Shown piece by piece: positions 7,377 to 13,950 of a stretch of 18,254 nucleotides of DNA (its first letter is position 1; the number at the start of each line of letters is the position of its first letter). The translations under genes were made by a program, and so were the position numbers. The notes under the pieces are model-generated. The model was given only the letters and a program-made list of their open reading frames with translations. It did no database searches and was not told the origin of the DNA. Source of the stretch: Oscillospiraceae bacterium (lineage in GTDB: Bacteria; Bacillota; Clostridia; Oscillospirales; Ruminococcaceae); assembly GCA_016303195.1 (NCBI GenBank), contig JAEDMD010000013.1:1-18254 (forward strand). The letters run 5' to 3'.

Positions 7377-7910
7377 ATGGAGCTGAACGATTTGGGATTC
7401 AAAGAAAAACTGACAAAGACTGAGCCTGACTTCGCTTTCAGGAGAACTATCGACATCACTCCCGAATTCCTGAATAAACACGGTATCAAGGGACTTATTC
7501 TGGATGTTGACAATACGCTCACAACACATGATAACCCCGTTCCTGCCGAAGGGATAAGGGAATGGCTCGACAATATGAAAAACAACGGCATCAAGCTGAT
7601 AATCGTGTCAAACAACCATCCCGACCGTGTCAGACCTTTTGCCGAGCCGCTTGGACTTGATTTTGTATGCGACAGTGGAAAACCGCTGAAAAAAGGCTAT
7701 ATTCAGGCAATGACCAAAATGGGACTTACAAATAAAGAGACAGCCGCAGTGGGCGACCAGCTTTTCACAGATATATGGGGAGCTGTTTTCGCAGGAGTTA
7801 CTGCGATCTACGTCAAGCCAATGGAGCTTGAGGGCAAACATAAGCGCTTCATCCGCTTCAAAAGAGTGATGGAGAAGCCGTTTCTGCCAAAAAGATTTAT
7901 AAAGCCGTGA
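7377..7910 (+). CDS. yqeG: YqeG family HAD-type phosphatase
   Basis: A 177-residue HAD phosphatase of the YqeG (subfamily IIIA) type. Motif I is ILDVDNTLT (Asp43 and Asp45), motif II is IIVSNN (Ser78), motif III is the lysine of GKPLKKG (101-107) and motif IV is GDQLFTDI (126-133). The physiological substrate of bacterial YqeG is not known to me; relatives dephosphorylate phosphatidylglycerophosphate. The start is uncertain. ATG 7377 has only a T-run of the rpsU terminator before it and no ribosome binding site, while TTG 7392 has GGAG 8 nt upstream and would begin at LGFKEKL. The longer open frame upstream runs through the terminator and is unlikely. aroQ follows after 23 bp. Confidence 0.9.
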   Translation: MELNDLGFKEKLTKTEPDFAFRRTIDITPEFLNKHGIKGLILDVDNTLTTHDNPVPAEGIREWLDNMKNNGIKLIIVSNNHPDRVRPFAEPLGLDFVCDSGKPLKKGYIQAMTKMGLTNKETAAVGDQLFTDIWGAVFAGVTAIYVKPMELEGKHKRFIRFKRVMEKPFLPKRFIKP

Positions 7911-7933
7911 ATTCGGCTTGAAAGGAAGAAAAT

Positions 7934-8365
7934 ATGATAAAGAAAATTCTCGTTATCCACGGCCCCAACCTCAACCTTTTAGGTGAGCGTGAGCCCGGAA
8001 TTTATGGCGATGCTTCCATAGAAGTACTTAATAACAACATTATCGACAGAGCAAAGGAACAGGGACTTAGCTGTGAAATATTCCAGTCAAACCATGAGGG
8101 CGCTATCATTGACAAGCTCCATGCGGCAAGAACTGAATTCGACGGTGTTATCATCAATGCAGGTGCGTACACTCATTACAGCTATGCTATCAGGGATGCG
8201 ATTGCTGCAATAAAGATACCTGTTATTGAAGTTCATATCAGCAATGTTTTTGCACGTGACCAGTTCCGTTCAAATTCTGTTATCGCACCTGTCTGCAAGG
8301 GAAGTATCAGCGGTTTCGGATTCGGTAGCTATTATCTTGCTGTTCAGGCTCTTGCTGAGCTTTGA
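7934..8365 (+). CDS. aroQ: type II 3-dehydroquinate dehydratase
   Basis: A 143-residue type II dehydroquinase of the shikimate pathway, converting 3-dehydroquinate to 3-dehydroshikimate in the cytoplasm as a dodecamer. The N-terminal HGPNLNLLGEREPGIYG carries the catalytic Arg19 and Tyr24 on the flexible lid. SNHEG, NAGAYTHYS (Asn75, His81) and EVHISN (His101) form the active site, and Arg112 sits in the DQFRSNS segment. AAGGAAG at 7921-7927 is the ribosome binding site. Its stop overlaps the Shine-Dalgarno of the following peptidase, so the two are translationally linked. Confidence 0.96.
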   Translation: MIKKILVIHGPNLNLLGEREPGIYGDASIEVLNNNIIDRAKEQGLSCEIFQSNHEGAIIDKLHAARTEFDGVIINAGAYTHYSYAIRDAIAAIKIPVIEVHISNVFARDQFRSNSVIAPVCKGSISGFGFGSYYLAVQALAEL

Positions 8366-8376
8366 GAGGTGTACTC

Positions 8377-9444
8377 ATGAACAGATTTGACAAATTATTT
8401 GAACGCTTTAAATCAGCAGACTGCGCTCTGATAACGTCAGACATCAACAGGCGTTATTTCACAGGTATGAAGTCATCGGCCGGCATTGTTCTGGCATTTC
8501 CTCAGAAAGCCTATCTGCTCATTGATTTCCGTTACATCGAAAAGGCAAGGGCAACTGTTACCAATGCGGAAGTTATCGAGCTTAAACGGCTTTTCCCTCA
8601 GATCTCCGAGCTTCTCACAAAGCATGAAGCAACGAGCATGGCGATTGAATCAGAGACAATGACTGTCAAGGAACTGAATACCTATCGTCACTATTTCAAG
8701 GATATGAAAATTGTTTCCGATGATTCACTCAGCAACGATATTTCGGCTCTGCGAATGATAAAAGACGAGGAGGAGCTTGAATGTATCAAGATGGCTCAGC
8801 GCATTGCCGAGATGTCTCTGGAGGAGCTTCTCCCATTCATAAAAGTCGGCAGAACCGAGCGTGAGATAGCGCTGGAACTGAACAGACTCATGTTCAAGAA
8901 TGGTGCGGAGGATCTTTCTTTCGAGACGATCGTGCTTGCAGGTGCTAATACATCCATGCCACATGGTGTTCCATCGGATAAGAAAGTCGAGGACGGCGAG
9001 TTTGTGCTGATGGACTTTGGTGCAGTCTATAACGGCTATCACAGCGATATGACACGTACCATCTGCGTCGGAAAGCCAAGCGAAGAAATGGAAAGGGTCT
9101 ATAACATCGTGCTGAAGGCTCAGGAAGCAGGTATTGAAGCCGCAAGAGCAGGCATAGTCGGAAGTGCGCTGGATAAGATCTCCCGTGACATAATCGAAGT
9201 CGCAGGATACGGTGAGTGCTTTGGTCATTCACTTGGTCACGGAGTTGGTCTGGAGATCCACGAAAAGCCCAATGCATCGCCTAATTACAAACTGCCGCTG
9301 AACTGTGGCTCGGTCGTTACAGTTGAGCCGGGTATCTACATTGAAGGTAAGTTTGGTGTGAGAATTGAAGATTTTGTCATTTTAACTGAAAATGGCTGCG
9401 AAAATCTGACGAAATGTGCAAAAAATCTCATAAGTTTAGATTAA
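8377..9444 (+). CDS. M24 family Xaa-Pro aminopeptidase
   Basis: A 355-residue two-domain metallopeptidase. Residues 1-125 form the creatinase-like N-terminal domain ([23 protein letters not shown]) and residues 135-350 the pita-bread fold. All five metal ligands are present: Asp213 (LMDFGA), Asp224 (HSDMTRT), His288 (GHSLGHGVG), Glu317 (TVEPGIYI) and Glu331 (RIEDFV). The family removes N-terminal residues preceding proline; substrate range here is inferred. ATG 8377 is preferred over the upstream TTG 8362 because GAGAGGT at 8364-8370 is well spaced for it. No signal peptide is seen, so it acts in the cytoplasm. It precedes efp, a common pairing in Bacillota, although efp also has its own promoter. 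Confidence 0.95.
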   Translation: MNRFDKLFERFKSADCALITSDINRRYFTGMKSSAGIVLAFPQKAYLLIDFRYIEKARATVTNAEVIELKRLFPQISELLTKHEATSMAIESETMTVKELNTYRHYFKDMKIVSDDSLSNDISALRMIKDEEELECIKMAQRIAEMSLEELLPFIKVGRTEREIALELNRLMFKNGAEDLSFETIVLAGANTSMPHGVPSDKKVEDGEFVLMDFGAVYNGYHSDMTRTICVGKPSEEMERVYNIVLKAQEAGIEAARAGIVGSALDKISRDIIEVAGYGECFGHSLGHGVGLEIHEKPNASPNYKLPLNCGSVVTVEPGIYIEGKFGVRIEDFVILTENGCENLTKCAKNLISLD

Positions 9445-9458
9445 TATTGCTTTAGGTA

Positions 9459-9487
9459 TTGCAATAAAACGGAAAATATGGTATAAT
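9459..9487 (+). promoter_or_regulatory. extended -10 sigma-A promoter of efp
   Basis: TTGCAA (9459-9464), 17 bp, then TATAAT (9482-9487), with TG at 9479-9480 giving an extended -10. It lies in the 82-bp gap between the peptidase and efp and gives a leader of about 30 nt. Confidence 0.85.
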
Positions 9488-9526
9488 AATTCATACTATA
9501 AATTGAAAAAATACGGAGGTATTATA

Positions 9527-10084
9527 ATGATTTCAGCAGGAGATTTCAGAAACGGCGTTACTTTTGAGCTTGACGGACAGGTAGTTCAGGTTATTGAATT
9601 CCAGCACGTTAAGCCTGGAAAGGGTGCCGCTTTTGTAAGAACTAAATACAAGAATGTAATTACAGGTTCAGTTGTTGAAACTTCTTTCAACCCAACAGCT
9701 AAGTTCCCGACAGCTTTCGTTGAGAGAAAGGATATGCAGTACAGCTACAATGATGGCGAGCTTTACTACTTCATGGATCTCGAAACATATGAGCAGGTTC
9801 CGATCAGTGCATCAACACTGGGCGATAACTTCAAGTTCGTTAAGGAAGAAATGATCTGTAAGATCCTTTCATACAAGGGCAATGTATTCGGCGTTGAGCC
9901 GCCAAACTTCGTTGAGCTGAAGGTTACTCAGACCGATCCCGGCTTCAAGGGCGATACAGCTACAAACGCTACAAAGCCTGCTACACTTGAAACAGGTGCA
10001 GAGATCAAGGTTCCACTGTTCATCGACGAAGGCGAGATCATTCAGGTCGATACAAGAACAGGCGAATATATGTCAAGAGCATAA
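9527..10084 (+). CDS. efp: translation elongation factor P
   Basis: A 185-residue EF-P with its three beta-barrel domains. EF-P enters the ribosomal E site and rescues stalls at polyproline. The modification loop [10 protein letters not shown] places Lys32 at the tip, as in Bacillus subtilis EF-P; no modifying enzyme is encoded in the window. The C-terminal signature is [22 protein letters not shown] 9527 is supported by ACGGAGGT at 9513-9520 and by the family N-terminus [10 protein letters not shown]; a longer frame from TTG 9503 reads through the ribosome binding site. The next gene lies 45 bp downstream with no terminator between them. Confidence 0.97.
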   Translation: MISAGDFRNGVTFELDGQVVQVIEFQHVKPGKGAAFVRTKYKNVITGSVVETSFNPTAKFPTAFVERKDMQYSYNDGELYYFMDLETYEQVPISASTLGDNFKFVKEEMICKILSYKGNVFGVEPPNFVELKVTQTDPGFKGDTATNATKPATLETGAEIKVPLFIDEGEIIQVDTRTGEYMSRA

Positions 10085-10129
10085 TCATAGCATTTAATTA
10101 ATATTTATATATCGGGAGGAGGAGCTTGT

Positions 10130-10681
10130 ATGAAGCTGACCGAAAAAATGTCATATTTACAGGGACTTCTTGAAGGTCTCGAAATCGATAAGTCCACTAA
10201 AGAGGGCAAGGCTCTCGTACAGATGGCTGAAGTAATGTCTGAGATGGTTCTTTACGTTGAGGATTTACAGTCACAGGTGGACGAGCTTACAGAACTTTGC
10301 GACATCCTCGATCAGGATCTTGGCGCTGTTGAGGACGACCTCTATGAGGACGAAGATGACCTCGCTTGCGGTGAGTGCAGCGGTGACTGCTCAAACTGCG
10401 ATGAAGAAGACGGTGACTGGGATGCATACGATTGGGATGACGACAGTGACGAGGACGACGAATTCGACTTCGGCGATGATGATGACGACGATGAGCTTTA
10501 TGAGATCACCTGTCCAACTTGCGGAGACACGATTCTTCTTGATGAGGGCATGATCGATGAAGGCTCTATGAACTGTCCGAACTGCAATGAGCTTCTTGAA
10601 TTTGACTACGACGACCTTACAATTGAGGAAGTTGAGGAGCTTAACGAAGAAGCTGAAAAGTCCGAAGACGAAGATAAGTAA
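10130..10681 (+). CDS. acidic double zinc-finger protein, CD1247 N-terminal domain type
   Basis: A 183-residue protein. Residues 1-65 form a helical domain (MKLTEKMSYLQGLLEGLEID, then coiled-coil heptads to DILDQDL) that matches the CD1247 N-terminal family often found next to efp in Clostridia. Residues 66-126 are extremely acidic with a CxxCx3CxxC cluster (Cys80, 83, 87, 90). A second Cys4 zinc ribbon follows: CPTC at 128-131 and CPNC at 149-152. The tail is again Glu-rich. Zinc-ribbon plus acidic stretch suggests a protein- or RNA-polymerase-binding role, but no function is established. The ribosome binding site GGGAGGAGG is strong; it is co-transcribed with efp and ends in its own terminator. 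Confidence 0.8.
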   Translation: MKLTEKMSYLQGLLEGLEIDKSTKEGKALVQMAEVMSEMVLYVEDLQSQVDELTELCDILDQDLGAVEDDLYEDEDDLACGECSGDCSNCDEEDGDWDAYDWDDDSDEDDEFDFGDDDDDDELYEITCPTCGDTILLDEGMIDEGSMNCPNCNELLEFDYDDLTIEEVEELNEEAEKSEDEDK

Positions 10682-10685
10682 TCAC

Positions 10686-10716
10686 AAGGCGGTCAGAATG
10701 TTCTGACCGCTTTTTA
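10686..10716 (+). terminator. intrinsic terminator of the efp unit
   Basis: A perfect stem: GCGGTCAGAA (10689-10698) against TTCTGACCGC (10701-10710), in practice with a 4-nt loop, followed by TTTTT. It starts 7 bp after the preceding stop codon. Confidence 0.95.
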
Positions 10717-10758
10717 TATTAGTTAGTTTACGGCGCTGATTTGATATAAAAATTTTGC

Positions 10759-10787
10759 TTGACAATTTATTATATATATGTTATAAT
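10759..10787 (+). promoter_or_regulatory. perfect-consensus promoter of the SUKH gene
   Basis: TTGACA (10759-10764), 17 bp, TATAAT (10782-10787), plus TG at 10779-10780. Both hexamers and the spacer are exact consensus and an extended -10 is added. This is the strongest-looking promoter in the window. The leader of about 58 nt has no clear structure. Confidence 0.92.
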
Positions 10788-10851
10788 TACTTCTACAAAA
10801 GTATGTGATATTTTAGGAAAATGATAAAATGCAGAAAAGAGGTAAAATGAT

Positions 10852-11403
10852 ATGTCAGAAAATTACATTCAGCCGGAGAAGCAGGATATTGATGCAGTTG
10901 AGGTGCCGAGCGATGCGGCTTTTTTTGAGGAGATGAATCTTCTTGTGCATCTTGCAAGGGAGTATCCCGATGAAGTTGAATTTGAGCTTAATGTGCCTGC
11001 CACGGAAGAAGAAATAGCCGAATTTGAAAAGAGAAACAACATCAGCCTTACGGATGATCTGAAAGCTCTGTATAAGTTCGCAAACGGTTTCTCACTTGAG
11101 TGTGCTAATCTTGATATTTCCACACTCGCTCAGATCGAAAGCGACCTTTCAAACGAATACGAATGGGGCGATTCAAAGAATTACGTCCTTATCGGTGAAA
11201 TGATAGGTGACGGAGAAATTATTTTACTCGACCTTGACACAAAAAAGATAATTACCAACGATCACGGTGATGAAACCGTATTTGATGATATATCTATGCT
11301 TCTCAGCGATATAATTTTCACGTTCCTTGAAAATGAAGTTGATGACGAGGAACTGGAGAACTATATTAATGGTTTTGAAGTAACTGAATCATATTCCGAA
11401 TGA
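10852..11403 (+). CDS. SMI1/KNR4 (SUKH) family protein, orphan
   Basis: A 183-residue acidic protein with a SUKH fold at about residues 45-155. The typical opening PATEEEIAEFEKRNNISLTDDLKALYKFANGF is followed by strands YVLIGEMIGDGEIILLDLD and a C-terminal helix. SUKH proteins include many immunity proteins against polymorphic toxins, and also housekeeping relatives. No toxin, secretion gene or second immunity gene adjoins it, so the immunity role is doubtful here. The start is supported by GAGGT at 10839-10843. It is monocistronic, has its own consensus promoter, and ends at a terminator shared with the opposite strand. The 35-residue N-terminal extension and the acidic C-terminal tail have no recognisable partner. 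Confidence 0.85.
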   Translation: MSENYIQPEKQDIDAVEVPSDAAFFEEMNLLVHLAREYPDEVEFELNVPATEEEIAEFEKRNNISLTDDLKALYKFANGFSLECANLDISTLAQIESDLSNEYEWGDSKNYVLIGEMIGDGEIILLDLDTKKIITNDHGDETVFDDISMLLSDIIFTFLENEVDDEELENYINGFEVTESYSE

Positions 11404-11406
11404 TAT

Positions 11407-11480
11407 GAAAAACTCCTTTAAACGTGGCAGCCATATAGCAGTTTATGACTGTCACCATTTAAAGGAGTCTTTTTATTTTT
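11407..11480. terminator. bidirectional terminator between the SUKH and ANTAR genes
   Basis: ACTCCTTTAAA (11412-11422) pairs perfectly with TTTAAAGGAGT (11458-11468), and inside it GTGGCAG (11424-11430) pairs with CTGTCAC (11449-11455) with one wobble. On the + strand it is followed by CTTTTTATTTTT; on the - strand the flanking AAAAA gives a U run. It therefore serves both convergent genes. The ANTAR stop codon lies within its downstream T-rich part. Confidence 0.9.
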
Positions 11481-12045
11481 CATATTGTGCAATTATTCTT
11501 TCTGCAACTTCCCGCCTCGTCTGGCGGTTGTTCATAGCCTGTTTTGCGATATATCGATGTGCCTGCGGTTCTGTGAATTTCAGGTACTTCATGAGAGCTG
11601 ATTTTGCTCTGTTGATAAGTCTCATTTCATCGATACGGCTGAGAACTTCGGGAGTTTCCTTTTTCATGCCCATCATTCTTGAACGAGCGTAGGTCACAAG
11701 TCTGACCGTTTGGACGAGATTCTCACGGTTCAGAGGACGGCTGACAACGTTGATTCCGTGGTCGGAAACGCTGTAAGCGATCTCCTCGGAGATATCGTTG
11801 CCGCAGATGAGGATAATGCCTGCCGCCGTATTTTCGGCGATCATTTCAGCAAGCTCCTGTCCGAATTCATCGGGAAGCGGAGTGTTTATGACAACGATAT
11901 CAGGCTCAGTTTCGCCTGATATAAGTCTTCTCGCCTCATTTCCGCTGGCGGCGGATGCTATTCTGCCGAATCCCTCACCAGCGAGTACAGATTCAGTTTT
12001 TTGCGTAATATCGGGATTTGAAGATACAATAACTGCTCTTTCCAT
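11473..12045 (-). CDS. ANTAR-domain RNA-binding regulator with pseudo-receiver domain (NitR-like)
   Basis: A 190-residue protein. Residues 1-120 have a receiver-like fold and residues 136-188 are an ANTAR domain (RIDEMRLINRAKSALMKYLK, then EPQAHRYIAKQAM and RREVAERII). ANTAR proteins bind paired hexaloop RNA hairpins and prevent transcription termination. The receiver is degenerate: the acidic pair is SS (8-9), the phospho-acceptor position in VVINTPLPDEFG is Asn54, and the conserved Lys-Pro is Arg103-Pro104. So phosphorylation by a histidine kinase is unlikely and control is probably by protein or ligand binding. It starts 8 bp after the glnA-like gene, with its GAGG ribosome binding site overlapping that stop, so the two form an operon. 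The arrangement recalls clostridial glnA-nitR. Confidence 0.9.
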   Translation of the reverse strand: MERAVIVSSNPDITQKTESVLAGEGFGRIASAASGNEARRLISGETEPDIVVINTPLPDEFGQELAEMIAENTAAGIILICGNDISEEIAYSVSDHGINVVSRPLNRENLVQTVRLVTYARSRMMGMKKETPEVLSRIDEMRLINRAKSALMKYLKFTEPQAHRYIAKQAMNNRQTRREVAERIIAQYEK

Positions 12046-12053
12046 TGTTTACC

Positions 12054-13346
12054 TCAGATGTATTTGAAATATGAGCGATACTCGAATTCGTCCTTATCGT
12101 CAGCGGCATTGTAGCGGCTGACCTGACGGTCGGTCTGCTCGAAAATGTCAGCGCATATCTCAGCAGAAAGATTACGCTTGACGAAATCGCTGTTTCTGGC
12201 GATATTAACGGCTTCTTCGAGAGTTTCGGGGAGAAGCTGGAGATCATTTCCCGAACCGTCCTTCATAGTGCTGTCAAGGAGTGTGCAGTCATCGGAATTG
12301 ATACCCTCGATACCTGCGGCAAGGATCAGCTTGAAAGCCGCATATGGGTTACAGCAGGCATCTGCCGACCGAAGCTCTATCCTCGGAGTGATGCCGACAG
12401 CCTTTGGGATACGGATAAGCTGAGAGCGGTTCTCGCATGACCAGTCAACGTATTTCGGAGCATATCCCATACCGAAGCGCTTGTATGAATTTGTTGTGCA
12501 GTTGAGGAAAGCGGTAATTTCACGGATACGTGTGAGAATTCCTGAAATAAAGCATTTTCCCTCATGTGACATCTCAGTCAGGTCAGAGCCGAAAATATTC
12601 TCTCCACGCTTTTTTATGCTGATCGAAATGCACAGCGCACTGCCATGTTCATTGGCGAGTGGCTTTGGCATGAATGAAGCAAAAAGTCCCGACTGTGCCG
12701 CTATGGATTTTACAACGGTCTTGTAGTGGACCATGTTGTCAGCGGCAGTCACAGGCTCATTTTCACGGAACTCTATCTCATTCTGGGCAGGGCCGTGTTT
12801 ATGACATGAGCTTTTGGGGTTCATGCCCATTTCTTCCAGAGAGAGACAAATCTCACGCCTTGCGTTCTCACATCTGTCAAGGGGGGCAACATCGAGATAT
12901 CCGCCGTTATCGTGGGGGATAAGGGTAGGCTGTCCCTTTTCGTCCAGCTCAAAGAGGTAGAATTCGCATTTTGTGCCCATTTCGCAGGTGTAACCGTCAA
13001 GGCGGAGCTGATTGATGTAGTTAGTCAGGTCGGTACGTGTATCGCCCACATAGTCGCTTCCGTCCATATTTTTCAGTGAACAGAAGAAGCGGACAACTCG
13101 TCCCGATTTCGGTCTCCACGGAAGCACCGAAAGTGTGGATATATCGGGCACAAGCAGAAGATCGGATGTACCGCCTGCAATTGTTGAGGAATCGAACGGG
13201 ATGCCGTACTCAAATGCTCTCGGCAGTTCGTTTGGCATAATGGCAACATTTTTGAGATTGCCGAACATATCACAGAACGTGAGCCTTATGAATTTTACGT
13301 CATTTTCCTCTATGAAGTTAAGTATTTCCTTTGGAGAAAAACTCAT
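12054..13346 (-). CDS. glutamine synthetase-like protein lacking key catalytic residues (probable pseudoenzyme)
   Basis: A 430-residue homologue of type I glutamine synthetase, easily aligned to Bacillus GlnA over its full length: beta-grasp N-terminal domain to about 100, then the catalytic domain. Several invariant residues are changed. EPE of the metal site reads KCE (126-128). HHEVAPGQHE reads CHKHGPAQNE (181-190), replacing a glutamate ligand by Lys183. NGSGMH reads HGSALC (234-239), replacing the metal-binding histidine by Cys239. The flap motif GYEAP reads GYAP (294-297), deleting the catalytic glutamate. SIEGF reads TIAGG. NSYKR (286-290), NRSxxIRIP (306-314) and RIELR (322-326) remain, so some nucleotide or amino-acid binding is possible. 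Normal synthesis of glutamine is improbable. GGAGGT precedes the start. I infer a sensor or scaffold for the adjacent ANTAR protein. Confidence 0.9.
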   Translation of the reverse strand: MSFSPKEILNFIEENDVKFIRLTFCDMFGNLKNVAIMPNELPRAFEYGIPFDSSTIAGGTSDLLLVPDISTLSVLPWRPKSGRVVRFFCSLKNMDGSDYVGDTRTDLTNYINQLRLDGYTCEMGTKCEFYLFELDEKGQPTLIPHDNGGYLDVAPLDRCENARREICLSLEEMGMNPKSSCHKHGPAQNEIEFRENEPVTAADNMVHYKTVVKSIAAQSGLFASFMPKPLANEHGSALCISISIKKRGENIFGSDLTEMSHEGKCFISGILTRIREITAFLNCTTNSYKRFGMGYAPKYVDWSCENRSQLIRIPKAVGITPRIELRSADACCNPYAAFKLILAAGIEGINSDDCTLLDSTMKDGSGNDLQLLPETLEEAVNIARNSDFVKRNLSAEICADIFEQTDRQVSRYNAADDKDEFEYRSYFKYI

Positions 13347-13366
13347 TGAAATACCTCCTGTTTTTT

Positions 13367-13396
13367 AGCCGTTAGCCTTTAGCTGTCAGCCGTTAG
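13367..13396. repeat. 7-bp tandem repeat, four units
   Basis: Units AGCCGTT (13367-13373), AGCCTTT (13374-13380), AGCTGTC (13381-13387) and AGCCGTT (13388-13394), followed by AG. The first and last units are identical and the middle ones differ by one or two bases. It sits 21 bp upstream of the glnA-like start codon, next to the ribosome binding site. Confidence 0.85.
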
Positions 13397-13398
13397 TT

Positions 13399-13416
13399 GG
13401 CGGATATTCATCCGCC
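13399..13416. repeat. GC-rich palindrome, copy 1
   Basis: GGCGGAT (13399-13405), loop ATTC, ATCCGCC (13410-13416): a perfect 7-bp inverted repeat. It is closely related to the palindrome at 13967-13985 on the other side of the GNAT gene. Confidence 0.85.
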
Positions 13417-13442
13417 TATAAACACGCTTTGCTTGCAGACTT

Positions 13443-13482
13443 GCTTACTTTTGCAAGTAAGCTGAACTCACTCAGCTTTTTT
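13443..13482. repeat. two overlapping inverted repeats at the GNAT 3' end
   Basis: Inverted repeat A: GCTTACTT (13443-13450) and AAGTAAGC (13455-13462) with a 4-nt loop. Inverted repeat B: AAGCTGA (13459-13465) and TCAGCTT (13472-13478) with a 6-nt loop. They share four bases, so the two hairpins compete. On the + strand repeat B runs into TTTTTT (13477-13482) and looks like an intrinsic terminator, although no + strand gene precedes it. On the - strand it contains the GNAT stop codon and has no U run. Confidence 0.7.
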
Positions 13483-13950
13483 ATTATCAATTATATATTT
13501 CATATTGTGGTACTTTGATACCACATCTTCAAATCCGACAGATCTATACAAGCTGTATCCGTCTTCGGTGGATTTAAGTTCAACGAAATCAAGACACATT
13601 TTTTCCGCTTCGGCAAGCATCATTTTCATAAGTCTGACTGCTATGCCTTTTCTTCTGTACTGCGGTCGGGTATATACATTCATAACAGTTCCCGTTTTGC
13701 CATTAATAAAAGACGGATTTGAAGGCTTCTCCGAAACATATAAAAAGCAGCAGCCTGCAATTATATCATCATCTCTGCAAATAAAAGCAAAAAGGTCATT
13801 ATTGAGATGGGAATTGAAATAGGGCGGAAGATTGCGGGATATCAACGATAATTTATCCTGCGGTATTTCGCCGTAATCCTCCAGTAAGTATTCTGTTCTC
13901 AGTTCAACAAGTGAGTTTATATCATTTGCAGTTGCTTTTTCAAACAGCAT
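13468..13950 (-). CDS. GNAT family N-acetyltransferase
   Basis: A 160-residue acetyltransferase. The acetyl-CoA motif A is VYTRPQYRRKGIAVRLM (92-108; the pyrophosphate loop is QYRRKGIA) and motif B is ELKSTEDGYSLYRSVGF (124-140). The acceptor substrate is unknown. The frame stays open upstream to 14007, but those 19 residues are encoded by a palindromic intergenic repeat. ATG at 13950 has AGAGG a few bases before it and begins MLFEKATANDINSLVELR, as the family does. The gene looks more AT-rich than its neighbours and is flanked by related palindromes, so it may have arrived or been shuffled as a small cassette. It shares the strand with ychF and the glnA-like gene. Confidence 0.88.
   Translation of the reverse strand: MLFEKATANDINSLVELRTEYLLEDYGEIPQDKLSLISRNLPPYFNSHLNNDLFAFICRDDDIIAGCCFLYVSEKPSNPSFINGKTGTVMNVYTRPQYRRKGIAVRLMKMMLAEAEKMCLDFVELKSTEDGYSLYRSVGFEDVVSKYHNMKYIIDNKKAE

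Larger units (their letters stand above)
13347..13467 (-). promoter_or_regulatory. 5' leader region of the glnA-like gene (repeats and hairpins)
   Basis: The 121-bp gap upstream of the glnA-like start contains its ribosome binding site (GGAGGT, complement of 13352-13357), a 7-bp tandem repeat (13367-13396), a palindrome (13399-13416), and two overlapping hairpins (13443-13462 and 13459-13478). No confident -35/-10 pair was found on the minus strand, so transcription may come from the GNAT gene upstream or from a non-consensus promoter. No hairpin here has the A1/G4 hexaloop known for ANTAR binding. Confidence 0.5.

Noticed and set aside
7163..7423. 86-residue + strand open frame across rpsU
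   Set aside because: It is an out-of-frame reading of rpsU that continues through the terminator.
8725..9228. 167-residue minus-strand open frame inside the peptidase gene
   Set aside because: Cys/His-rich complement of the M24 catalytic region without start signals; shadow frame.
13347..13482. ANTAR binding site in the glnA-like leader
   Set aside because: The hairpin loops found do not have the A at position 1 and G at position 4 of a hexaloop, and no minus-strand terminator overlaps them.
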